Below the pieces are notes generated by a model. That model saw only the letters and a list, made by a program, of their open reading frames with translations, had not been told where the DNA came from and did no database searches. From assembly GCF_954871325.1 (NCBI RefSeq), contig NC_088777.1, positions 28,311,366-28,375,365 of the forward strand: a stretch of DNA of 64,000 bases. Direction: 5' to 3'. This stretch comes from Gordionus sp. m RMFG-2023 (Eukaryota > Nematomorpha > Gordioida > Chordodea > Parachordodidae). A program made the translations under genes and the position numbers. This document shows positions 23,363 to 34,239 of the stretch, piece after piece; positions within the stretch are counted from its first letter, which is position 1, and each line of letters starts with the position of its first letter.

Positions 23363-24310
23363 CTATTCTCTGCCATTGGGGTTAACGGAGATAGTAGGTG
23401 AATTTTTTAAAGTTTTTAAGAACTCAGCAAATATAATATTTAAGCATTTCGGAGTTTGTGATTTAAGGGATGTGTTGATTTGGCTAGAATCTAAATGATT
23501 TTTGCCATGAAGGGGAGGAGTTTTAACAATTTTTTTTTCATCACTTCCTATACCCGAAGGTAATAATTGATGTTTTAAATATTTTTCGAGGCCTTGATAC
23601 TTTAATCTTAAATAACCAACCAATTATGAGAGGTAATTTTTTTTATTGCTCATTATGGATAAGACATTTATTTGGTGGTTCTGCTTCTAAGTTCATTCTT
23701 TCGCCAACTTCCTATCTACTAAGTTTAATATTGATTGATATATTTTTTACACTTATTTTTTTTTTCGAGGTCGTGGTACTTATTTAACAGCCAGCCTGTA
23801 CTAAGAAGTAAAACTTTTTATTTCTTATGAACTTCATTTTATTAAATTATGGGGGTGGGGGGGAGGGGGTCAATTTATTCCTATCTGTTTAATTTTGACA
23901 GATATTTATTTATTTACAATTTTACGCGGTCGTTTTACGTTAATCCTTAATAGCTGGCTCTTCATAAGAGATAAAACTTTTTTTTCTAAATTTTATTGAT
24001 TTTTAAATTCTAGATATATGTTCGTTTTGGGGGGTTCTATTTCCCTTCAATCTCTGCTCATCTACAAAGCTTAATTGTTATTGTTGATATTTTATTACCA
24101 TGAAATGGTATGGTATAACTTAAAAATCAATGGTGTCCCATTTATGGTAGGTAAGATCATTTTTAGATTTATTAAAATACTTATTTGAATAAATTGTTTA
24201 TTTGAGCATCTAATTAAAAAAATTTTCTTATACTTTATTGAAAAAAATTTAAGGACATAGTTTGTTAAAATATAATAGCCGGCCCATTATAAGAGGTAAA
24301 AATTTTCTTT
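23363..24310 (-). repeat. Diverged tandem array of about 150-180 bp units, one with an open frame
   Basis: The + strand motif AGCCGGCCCATTATAAGAGG, or a worn form, recurs near 23613, 23788, 23948, 24130 and 24280. On the minus strand the first unit sits inside an 86-codon frame (23623-23363) beginning MVGYLRLKYQGLEKYL. The neighbouring unit still reads TGWLLNKYHDLEK in a matching frame. The frame may be a repeat by-product or the last exon of an unknown gene. No family was recognised. Confidence 0.4.
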
Positions 24311-24808
24311 TAACTTATTTTTATCTAAGCTTAAATCGGTTTTACCAGTTTCACCAATTGATGTAAAAAGATTTATATAATCTAGGTAAAATTTTATTAT
24401 TTACTTTTATTGCTTCTCTTATATGCCTACTAAAATACAAATACTTTATTATTTTTTTCTTCTGATAGTTACAACTAGTATTGTAAACGTTACTTCAAAA
24501 AAGAAAAAATTGCAAAAAATAACATAATATTATCTCTTATAACAATTTTTTTTATATAAAATTTATAAATAAAATAATATATTATAAGATAAGATATTTT
24601 TTGTAGTAATTTTTTACTTATTTTTAAGAAGAATTGATTTTAAAAGTTTTGATCAAATAAACGAGTGCTTAGTACTAAACATAGCTTTAGCTGTGCTAAA
24701 CACGTTCAACTGGCGCAGAGGATGGGGAGGGTTGTGTTATATTGTAAAAATTAAAATTTTAATTGAGGAAATTTATTAAAAATTTAAGAATAATCTTTAT
24801 TTAAAAAA

Positions 24809-26595
24809 AAGCTTAGTTCATCCTCAAACGAATCTTCACCTATTTTTTTAATCTTTATTATAAAATAATCTGTAAGTGTGTTTTTTAAAGAAATCAAATC
24901 TGCCTTTTCTTTGTCAAGATCTTTCTCGAACATGAAATAAGTTCAAGTTTCCTTCACATCTAGTTTTACGAGGGCCAGTGATTTAAATAGCAGGTTAATT
25001 ATTGTTGATAATATATATTCAATTGAAATAAATTATTATCAAAATATAAATTGTGAACAAATTTCAACTGTATTCCTTTTATTTTTGTGCAGATTTGCAT
25101 TAATAAGTGACTTACAAGATGAAATAATTTAAAGTACTTTTTTAAATATTATAATAGTTATCGTGGAAGTGAGATTTTCCAAATGCATTATTTTTTCTCT
25201 CTAAAATCAAAATAACCTTATAGCCCCATACACTAATTCGGATTTATCACAAGATTCGCCAAATTTGTGGCCATTCTCTTTAAGTTTATTAATTTCATGG
25301 AGTTATAGAAAGTGTTACATCTTATTATAACCAGTTTAATCCATTTTTCTTTAAAAATGGCTGCACTTTATTCCACAATTGAGGTTAAAATATTAATAAA
25401 AGTAATTTTATATTACAATATATGTTTTTTTTCATATTTTCTAAGAAAAATTTGGTAACGAGTAACGTTTTGCACCGTTTCTCAAAAAAAAAACGCGTTA
25501 CCGTTACTTGTTCTAAAAGAAGGTAATGAATGGCGTTCCTTTTCTTCAAAAAAAGATAAAACAGTTGGTAATGACGTTAGAGCACTATTTACAACTTTAT
25601 TTCTTAGATTCTAATTTAAGATAAAACTAAAATCGGTAGTCGAATAATTAGAAATTTTAGATATATAAAGAGGTGCTACATTGCCTTTAAGAGGAAAAAT
25701 ACTAATCATCATGATCGATCGAATTAATAAAGCAAAACTAATTATTCTTAAGAATGACTAATGCGATTTTTAGGTAAAAGCCTTCACAGGGCTCACGAGA
25801 ATTTTTCTGATTGTCGACCGAAGTCATTAAAGAAATTTAGCCAAATCTTCATATTCTGTTAAATAGGAGCAGATGTTCTAATATGTAAATTGACGAATCT
25901 GCATTTTTGGGAATCATTAAATTATTAGCTTTGTTTATAGCGTCTTTTTTAATGTTGGAAAGGGAATTTGTGCTCAAGTATAAAAAATCCTATATTAAAA
26001 ATTGGCCTTGTAATCATGGAATTCGCGTATGAACATCAACTATCGGGATAATTTTAATGAGGTAAGAAAACCAGCTGATCTCAGTTTCAGATATGACATT
26101 TATCGAGTGCTAGGATTGCGATTATAATGTAAAACATGCCGCGCCATATTTCATAATGACATTTTCGACGTCTATATAGTAATGAATGACTAATGAGAAT
26201 GCATTGAGCTCGTGGTTATCCAATTTAAGTTTGAGATTTTTAGATAGAATAAATTCTAAAAATATATTTATTTTATTGAGGATCTAGTCAAAAGTGAAAG
26301 ACTCGAAAAAGGGTAATCAATGGACATTTTACAAGTGGTAGATCTCAATTTTTCTATTTTATTGAAATCGGAATTCGGTTTTGTTTGCAATATATTTGAC
26401 CGTCTTAGTTATATTTAAAAAATATTGAGGACTGATAAATGTTGGTCGATTGATGTCTTTGCCCGTAGGTGGCTAGCTTTGAGAAATTGAGATTGACAGC
26501 GAGGATCTTGAAGCAAGAAACCCATGTTTGGAAGGTAGCTTGGCTTGATGCCAGCTATGTTTGTAAACCTGATGTAGATATCTGCTAAGCCTAGG
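24809..26595 (-). pseudogene. Unidentified minus-strand coding remnant
   Basis: Five minus-strand stretches have protein-like composition in an A+T-rich background. They contain LPNMGFLLQDPRCQSQFLKA near 26530, KLDNHELNAFSLVIHYYIDV near 26220, NADSSIYILEHLL near 25890, KLKENGHKFGESCDK near 25270, and KKIGEDSFEDELSFFLNKD just before a stop at 24809. No single spliced reading frame could be built: in-frame stops lie between and within pieces (for example just before TYFMFEKDL). It could be a dead host gene, a gene whose introns I cannot place, or an old transposon gene. I do not recognise the family. Confidence 0.35.
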
Positions 26596-29499
26596 CCGGT
26601 AAAACTTTTAAAATATAAAACGGGCCAGGCAAAAATTATAATGGGGTAGGCCGCAGAAACCTTTATGGGTTGGCCCGCTATTCATAGAACTATGGGTTGC
26701 CGGGTCTGGGTTTTTGAATTTATTAATATGTTTGTTCCTAATTTTTTTCAATTTTAAATATAACTAGACATGTGCGCCGACAGCATTTTCGGCAGCGGGG
26801 TTTCTTTTTTAAAAATGATCGGCTACCGGCGGCGAATCGATTTAGACGCCGCCTTAAAAATCGGCGGTAGCGCAGTGGCATCAAATAATTTTCTAACTTA
26901 AATTTTTTTAAATTAAAATTATAAATTCATTGGAAACACTTTTAAAATAAAGTTTATGCTTTATCATGTTTATAACTATAATTTAATGATTTTATTAAGT
27001 TATAATATAATTATCATGTATAAATATTATTTTATTTAGATTTGTAGGACATAATAATGTTCTTTTAGAATTCAGAGTGAGCCCAGCTATGGAAAATACA
27101 CGCTTGCTGGGTGTGCTCATAGCTGTAACGCACAGGACCTTTCTAGCTAATATTGAAAGTTTAGATAGATCTAATGCTTGTATCTTCCAAAAATCTAGGA
27201 CATCTTTTATCTCTAAATTATAAGGAGAAAATAATGAATAACACTCTTTTTTTAACTAGTTAAATAGTCTTGTTGTTCCAGGTTATTGCTATGAATAGAT
27301 GAATGTTTCGTAGCCAATGAGTTAAGATAATCGAGTTTTAAATTAACTTCCGTCGTTTCAGATTCGTTTAATTCGTCCGTGTAAAGCCGTAGAGAAGTAG
27401 CGCGTTGATACAAAAAATGCACAGGAGTAATATATTTTTCTTTTAAATATTCATTTACTATGTTTATAGATTGAAAACGAGGTTCCAAAAGTGCTCCTAA
27501 CACCTAAGTAAAAAAAAATAAAACAAAGATAAATAATATATAAATATAATTTATATATTTTAAAATACTATCTGAAGATCGGTATTGGAAATCTATGATC
27601 AAATTTAGTAAGAATATTTTGTTTAAGGGATGCTATGGGAGGACTATCATATTCTTTTACAATTAAATGATTTTTAATTTCACTACGAAATAATAAGGAT
27701 AAATTTATGGTTAACTCCTTTTTGGACGGATAAAAATTCAACAGTTTTTTTGAAGGTTTTAGGAAAATTTGTAAGTTCCTGCACCAAGTCCCAATCGAGT
27801 TAAATAATTTGAGATCCGGTTTCTCCATTCTATTAAATAGAATATTTATAGGATTATTACCAGTCACAATTTCCAGCATTATTAAAATAGTATGCCAACG
27901 TGTAGACACATTTAATTTTAAGGTTTTATGTTTTTTCTTTTATGATTTTTTTGCACTATCATCATCAAACCCCAAACGATCTTCACAAAAATAATCATTA
28001 TTATCCAAATTAAAATATCCGATGTATATAATATCGATTTAAAACATTTTCTATTTTCGATATCGTTTATATTTTTAAAATCCGCTGTTTTGAATTTTAA
28101 GGCAACTATAACTTCTTTCACTTTCTTAATGAGATTTTCTATTTTATTAACTTTTTTTATTCCATCGACTGTCACTAGATTATGTAATCCATGCCCCAAA
28201 TATAAATAATGGTCATATTCTCATAGACGTACACTTTTCTTTACACTGGGCCCTGCATCCGTAACCATTTGAATTTTCTTGGACCCTAAATCAAATTCAT
28301 TTTCAACTTTTTCGATCTCGGAAAAAATAATTTCAGCTATGTTTTTGAGTGACATGAAATGTAAAGGTAATATAATTTCGCCGTTTATATTTGTCGTTTC
28401 ACATATTAAAAGTTATAGCACAAAATGTAGGACCTATATTAATTTGTTGGCATATGTATGCTTTCATTGATAAATACACATCATCTAACTCCGGCTAAGT
28501 GTTGTTCTATCTGGTAAATCTTTTGTATCTGAAATAATGCCATATTTCTTTATAATAAAAAGTTAATAATAAAAATATTATGCCATAAAAAATTATAAAT
28601 GTGGGATGAGATCAGTTTTATATAAATATTCTATTATAAAATAATTAAATATCTTAAGAGTTAAAATAAAAATTAAGATTGCCCTATCAAAAATTATAAT
28701 GATTTTACAAATAACCTTAGAAAATATTGCATTCCAGTATTATTTATAGAAGAGAATGGCATTAAATCATTGCAACTTATGAGAACATAATTCCTTACCA
28801 GAATCCCTTTTTTATAGGTCAGTTGTATCTTTTACAATGGGTTTGGAAAATAATTTTAAATTTTGTTTAGATATTTCTTCTTTACATGATAAGTTATGTT
28901 TGTCAAGTAAATGTTTTATTATGTTTGATGTGCTGATATTTTTTGAAAAAGATTTTAAAAATTTACAAATATTTTTAAAATAATCAAAAAATTTACTATG
29001 AAAATGAATAATTATTATCCTCACCATCTTATTTGCAAGCATATATTACAAAAGGCTTTATCTGTAGCAACACTGGTTCTCTTATTATTTGTGTCAGTTT
29101 TTAATATTAAGGATCCTAAATGTTTCCATGCAAAGAAGGCTTTGCTTGCAAGGATATACTATATTTTGTTACAAGGTATTGCAATGCTGCATCAATTATA
29201 ATTGTTTTAGTCCTTCTATTTTTATACATGCTATAATGGCAACAAAATAAAAATCATTAATTAAAATTTCCTGTTATGATAAAAAATAAATTTTATATAA
29301 CGAGTTGTAAATTGCATTATGGTTTAATTAAAAATATTTAAAGCATCAAAAATAAGAATAAAATATAGAATAATATCAATCTATTTTAATATTCTAATCT
29401 TATTTTATCTAACACGTTGGTCACAGACCTGCCCAAAGTGAGCTAGCGTGTATTCAGTGGCGTAGCTAGGAATTTTCCTTAGAGGGGGTCCATGTATAA

Positions 29500-29577
29500 A
29501 AGCCTGGGGGGCTTCGCCCCCCAGACCCCTTTTTACGGGCCTTCGGCCCTTTTGCCCGGCCTTCGGCCGGGTTTATC
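29500..29577. other. Three consecutive G+C-rich hairpins with TTCG loops
   Basis: GGGGGGCTTCGCCCCCC, GGGCCTTCGGCCC and CCCGGCCTTCGGCCGGG follow each other within 80 bp. Each is a perfect stem closed by TTCG (an unusually stable tetraloop in RNA). The MITE copy at 59875-60282 keeps worn versions near 60170-60230. Confidence 0.85.
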
Positions 29578-29929
29578 TTAAAAATCATATTGGTTTTTCT
29601 TATAATATAAAAGTCCTAGAATTATTAATTATTTTAATTAGTGTTGTTAAACGGCTCGACTTGAGCTGATTTTTATAAACAGCTAACTCAATATTTTTGC
29701 AAAAAATTATTGTTCAAGACTAGAGATTTCTCGAATAATATAAAACTTGTATCTCCATGAGCAAAATTTTCTGGCTAATATATTGAGTTAGCTATATCGG
29801 CTAAAATTGAGCCACTAATTTTAATTAAAATAACACATTGACACAATTTTATTGATATACGTTTCATTTTATTATACTTTTAGAAGTTATTTACAAATAA
29901 AAAGCGATTATTTAAAATATAAATATTAT

Positions 29930-30110
29930 ATTGATTTAATTATAAATATTATATTGCTTTAATTATAAATATTATATTGCTTTAATTATAAATATTATAT
30001 TGCTTTAATTATAAATATTATATTGCCTTAATTATAAATATTAGTATTACCATATAAATTGCTTTAATTATAAATATTATATTGCCTTAATTATAAATGA
30101 TATATTTTAT
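29930..30110. repeat. 23-bp tandem repeat
   Basis: TTTAATTATAAATATTATATTGC is repeated about six times with few changes, inside the nested hAT and just downstream of the minus-strand gene there. Confidence 0.85.
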
Positions 30111-30307
30111 AATAAATGATATATTAATTAGTAAACACATTAAAACTATAGATTAAAAAATAAATGTTTTTTTTAAACTGTAAATTTAAGTCGATATCCT
30201 TCAAAGTGAAAAAATCAAAATTGTGTTGGCAATATTTTTTTACCAATATATGATAGATGTTTAAAATTAATATTGAGAAACTTAGGCTAATAATCATAGA
30301 TGACATG

Positions 30308-31829
30308 TTAGCTTTGGAACCAACTTTTGATTATTATAAGTATAAAGTAATAGACTATATCACTTTTAGTAGGTGATGGTTCTAAATGATCTAGTATAAT
30401 TGGTTGTCTATTATCCTTTAGTTTTCTGGAGTATGTGGGAATTGCTAAGATTTTAAATAAATATAATTTAAATAAGACTAATACCTGACATGAGTGGAAC
30501 TTCATTTCCATTTAAATTCTCCCTAGATTTTTTATATATCTAAAATTTTAATGTAAATATTAATAAGTAATTGATTACATTACATTTATTAGATAGTGAT
30601 TTGTTGTGACTTAGTGTATTTTTTTGTTTGTTATCACTATTTTTTTTACCCCTTGGTGTGAATATTAATTGAGATATTCCTATAAAAATAAATTAAAATA
30701 AAACAACATATTAGATAACCTTTAAATTCTAAATTGATACAGCCTATAATATTTTGTTGACTACTATCATTCTTCTTCAATGTGATACTTGATATACCTA
30801 AAATTATGATATAAATATTTTAAGGTAATAGTTAACATTACTTTTACTAGGTAGAGATTTGAAGTGATCAAGTGTATTTAGCTTATTTTTATCATAATTT
30901 TTTATAGAGTATCTAGGTATTTCTAAAATTTAAATGAATACATTTAAATAAGGTCATATAAGTTCATAAAATACCTGAGGTAAGTGGCAAATTGTTGCTT
31001 ATGGTATCAAGTTCATCATTAAAATTCTGATTTTCTATATTAATTGGTGATTCATTTAAATAAGGTCATTATAAAATACCTGATGTGGGTGGTAAATTGT
31101 TGCTTATGGTATCAAGTTCATCATTAAAATTTTGATTTTCTATATTAATTAGTGATTCATTTAAATAAGGTCATTATAAAATACCTGATGTGGGTGGTAA
31201 ATTGTTGCTTATGATATCAAGTTCATCATTAAAATTTTGATTTTCTATATTAATTAGTGATTTGGTATGTTCATTTTGTTGACTATCATCATTTTTATTA
31301 AATGTAATACTTGATATATCTAAATCTATAATAAAAAATATTTAAATCTTAATAGATTATATTACTTGTACTAGGTAGTGATTTTATATGGTCTTTGGGT
31401 ATATAAATGAGTGTATCAAGATCATTTTCTTCCCTCCTACGTTTGGGTATATCTTATAAATGTTAAAATATTTTGGTTAGCCAAAATTATTTAAAATAAT
31501 AAATTACCCAAAGTGGTTTGTACTGGCAATTTTAATTTAGTTAAAACTATGACTAGGTGTTTAATTTTGAATTCTAAAATAAAAATAGTTAGCTATTAAT
31601 TTTAAATATCTTTTATATTAAATGTTATTTTGACCTGGTGTATTTACATCATCCTTATTATTTTCAATAGAGCCTATAATGCATAAGATATTAATTAGTA
31701 CACTGGATTAAATATTTTTTAACCTCGTGTATTTATATCATGCTTATCATTTTCAACAGGGCATAAATTGCATGAGATATTAGCTGGTAAATTTTTTTTG
31801 TTACTTAGTAAATATTTTCTAATGTCCAT
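30308..31829 (-). CDS. Unrecognised 12-exon gene inside a transposon, 332 codons
   Basis: I do not recognise the family. Reading the minus strand from ATG at 31829, exons are 31829-31724, 31673-31635, 31573-31508, 31452-31372, 31325-31185, 31139-31080, 31034-30975, 30922-30848, 30797-30720, 30679-30579, 30539-30485 and 30444-30308. All eleven introns are GT-AG and 39-61 nt, phases agree throughout, and 999 nt give one open frame ending in a stop. It starts MDIRKYLLSNKK with a nearby CNLC pair. MDIRKY-like starts are common in hAT proteins, so it may be a transposase N-terminus or a captured host gene. Three exon types recur: an IPRYSIKNYDK...LDHFKSLP type (exons 4, 8, 10 and 12), an ISSITFNKNDDSQQN type (exons 5 and 9), and ENQNFNDELDTISNNLPPTS (end of exon 5, exons 6 and 7, worn in 11). 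The 3' end is the least certain. Confidence 0.6.
30975..31244 (-). repeat. Tandem duplication of an exon-intron unit (105 bp period)
   Basis: A 60-nt exon body plus 45-nt intron is present in nearly identical successive copies: the 3' part of exon 5, then exons 6 and 7. The duplicated exon keeps phase (1-1), so each copy adds 20 residues without shifting the frame. Confidence 0.8.
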
Positions 31830-31964
31830 TTCCTTCAATCTTAAAGTTCGTAAATAGGAAATAACAATCTTTACTTTTTAGTCATAAATTTAATCTCTTT
31901 AATAATTTCATTTATAAAAATGCTACAAAATATAAACCAAATATATATTATTAGAAATAAAAGC

Positions 31965-32880
31965 AGAGAAAGTAGATTATGCACTATTTTCATATTATTA
32001 TTTTCGAACCATATCTTCGATAAATTATAATAAATATTTTTTTAAATATGCATAAATAATATATTATTATATTTTATTAGATTATTATCAATGACTTTAA
32101 AATAATATACAGAATAATTTATATATATATATAAGTAATAATATCCTTCCACAAACATCAAAACCAGAAAAATATAAATATTCATGGTATTTATTTGATA
32201 TAAAGTCACTTTTGAGTCTTTTGAACGAATAATCTAAAAAAATTGCTCTGAGGGGGGGGGGGGGTAGATTATGCACTTTTTTATTTCATATTATTATTTT
32301 CGAACCATATCTTGGATAAATTATAATAAATATATTTTTAAATATGCATAAATAATATATTATTATAATTTATTAGATTATTATCAATGACTTTAAAATA
32401 ATATACAGAATAATTTATATATATATAAAAGTAATAATATCCTTCCACAAACATCAAAACCAGAAAAATATAAATATTCATGGTATTTATTTGATATAAA
32501 GTCACTTTTGAGTCTTTTGAACGAATAATCTAAAAAAAATTGCTCTGAGGGGGGGGGGGGTAGATTATGCACTTTTTTATTTCATATTATTATTATCGAA
32601 CCATATCTTGGATAATTTATAATAAATATTTTTTTAAAAATGCATCAATAATATATTATTAAAATTAATAGATTATTATCAATGACTTTAAAATAATATA
32701 CAGAATAATTTATATATATATTTAAAATTAAAAGTAATAATATCCTTCCACAAACATCAAAACCAGAAAAATATAAATATTCATGGTATTTATTTGATAT
32801 AGAGTCACTTTTGAGTCTTTTAAACGAATATTCTAAAACAAAAAATTAATTGCTCTGGGGGGGGGGTCCAAACCCGACCC
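31965..32880. repeat. Three tandem subterminal units of about 300 bp with poly-G joints
   Basis: Each unit runs from TAGATTATGCACTTTTTTAT through CCTTCCACAAACATCAAAAC to GCTCTGAGGGGGGGG. Unit starts lie near 31975, 32267 and 32562. The same sequence forms, once, the matching end of the MITE at 59875-60282, so the large element has multiplied its end. Confidence 0.85.
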
Positions 32881-33199
32881 CCCCCCCCCCCCCCGTAGCT
32901 ACGCCACTGCGTGTATTATATGGATTGTTACAAATCAAATTTATAGCAATTAATATATTAATTTTAAAAAATAAAATCGCATTTTTTAATAATTCAAAAA
33001 ATATACAATTCATAAATAATATATAAAATAAATATTATTTATTTTATATATTAAATATATATCACGCTGTCACGCCTCCGAATTTTCACACTGGCGGCGG
33101 TGTGTTGAACGCCTACACTTTTTTGACTGCGGCGTTGGTGTGGTCAAAAATCACCGGCGGCGGCGCATTTGACCGGCGAGGCACATGTCTAAATATAAC

Positions 33200-34203
33200 T
33201 AACTTGAAAAAATATTGCAATTTTTTCCTTTAATAGTAAATTTCAGTAATGCCAACAAATTTATTGTCTAAATACACTTAAATATTGTTTATTTTTTAGA
33301 AATACAATAAATTAAATATTTGGATATGGACATGGGAAATATTTTTGAAACTTATTATGGTTTTGGGCCGGGCTTCGGATTTATTCTTAATAATAAATAT
33401 CTAATATTAAAAACAAACTATTTCTTTTATTATATGATATGATATTTGAAAGTTGATTAATTATAAGTTTTTTTATCTTATATTTCATATTCATAAAAAA
33501 TAAATATTATATTTGATTAAATTAAAAAAAAAATTTATATTAAGAAAATCAAGGTAAAAACGTTATTACTTAAAATTCTTTTGATATTTTTGTCTAGATC
33601 TTATATAGTATTAAGTAATATGTGAAAAATATTAATTTTGATTTATTATTTATAACTGTTTTTTGTGCTTAGGCAATTTCATTTATAGATTTTTTATATG
33701 CTATTTGTTATTTAAATTAAGTAATATATATTGTTAATTTGAAAGAATTCGCGGGCCTTAAGCAGATTTTTTACAAATTTTGACTTCAGGCAATAGGCTA
33801 GGCTACATGCAAATTTTTTAAATTTCTATTTTTATATTACATTTTTATTTTATAGGAACTTGAATGGAAAGTCTAATAGTAGAGAAATATGATATTGTTG
33901 TTCAAAATAAAACGTCGTAAATAATTCTAAGAATGTTTAATAATAGGAAGAAACCACAAGTTCTTCATTTATTGACAATACTTGGAAAAGTTTAAAAAAG
34001 TGATAGTATACATTTATTTCTTTTCAAACTTACACTTGAGTATGTTAAAATCATAAATTTTAAAAAATATTATTTTGTGGAAAAATAGCTGATTAAATCT
34101 AACAGAATAAATATAATATCTTTATAAAATTTAAATTTTTAGAATTGATTTGACCAAAATAATTTAAAAAAAAATGATAAAGATTTAAATTGTTAAGCCT
34201 TAA
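33200..34203. other. Non-coding stretch with GGGCCGGGCTT patches
   Basis: Worn GGGCCGGGCTT patches occur near 33365 and 33755. A possible tiny exon starting MESLIVEKYDIVVQ (33865) could not be joined to anything. Otherwise nothing is seen. Confidence 0.45.
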
Positions 34204-34239
34204 TTGATATATATATATATATATATCCCCATCTTATTT

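Larger units (their letters stand above)
29455..32909 (-). mobile_element. Nested hAT-type element carrying a multi-exon gene
   Basis: CAGTGGCGTAGCTA begins the element and its inverse TAGCTACGCCACTG ends it. The 8-bp target CGTGTATT is duplicated at 29447-29454 and 32910-32917. Contents from left: G+C-rich hairpins (29500-29577), a 23-bp tandem array (29930-30110), a 12-exon minus-strand gene (30308-31829), and three subterminal units of about 300 bp (31965-32880) with poly-G junctions. No recognisable transposase core (DDE or hAT dimerisation region) was found, so it is probably non-autonomous. A short derivative of the same family sits at 59875-60282. Confidence 0.88.
26765..33191 (-). mobile_element. 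hAT transposon (BED-finger type), split by a nested hAT
   Basis: The ends TAGACATGTGC and GCACATGTCTA are perfect inverses, flanked by AATATAAC on both sides (26757-26764 and 33192-33199). Transposase lies on the minus strand at about 29180-27250. An N-terminal BED zinc finger is split by an intron or break (CNIC, then TSNIIKHLLDKHNL). It is followed by MVTDAGPSVKKSV and GHGLHNLVTVDG, then the C-terminal half (MSTRWHTILIMLEIVTG, LGALLEPRF). Several frame breaks are present. Without the nested 29455-32909 copy and its duplicated target the element is about 3.0 kb, a normal autonomous hAT size. CGGCGGCG-rich blocks lie inside both ends. Confidence 0.88.

Noticed and set aside
30975-31244. CRISPR-like regular repeats
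   Set aside because: Period 105 bp with coding and intron parts both conserved; no unique spacers, and the setting is eukaryotic.
33865-33995. Two mini-exons (MESLIVEKYDIVVQ and a following stretch) as a host gene
   Set aside because: The only joining gap would be about 30 nt, shorter than all supported introns, and the phases do not give a longer frame.
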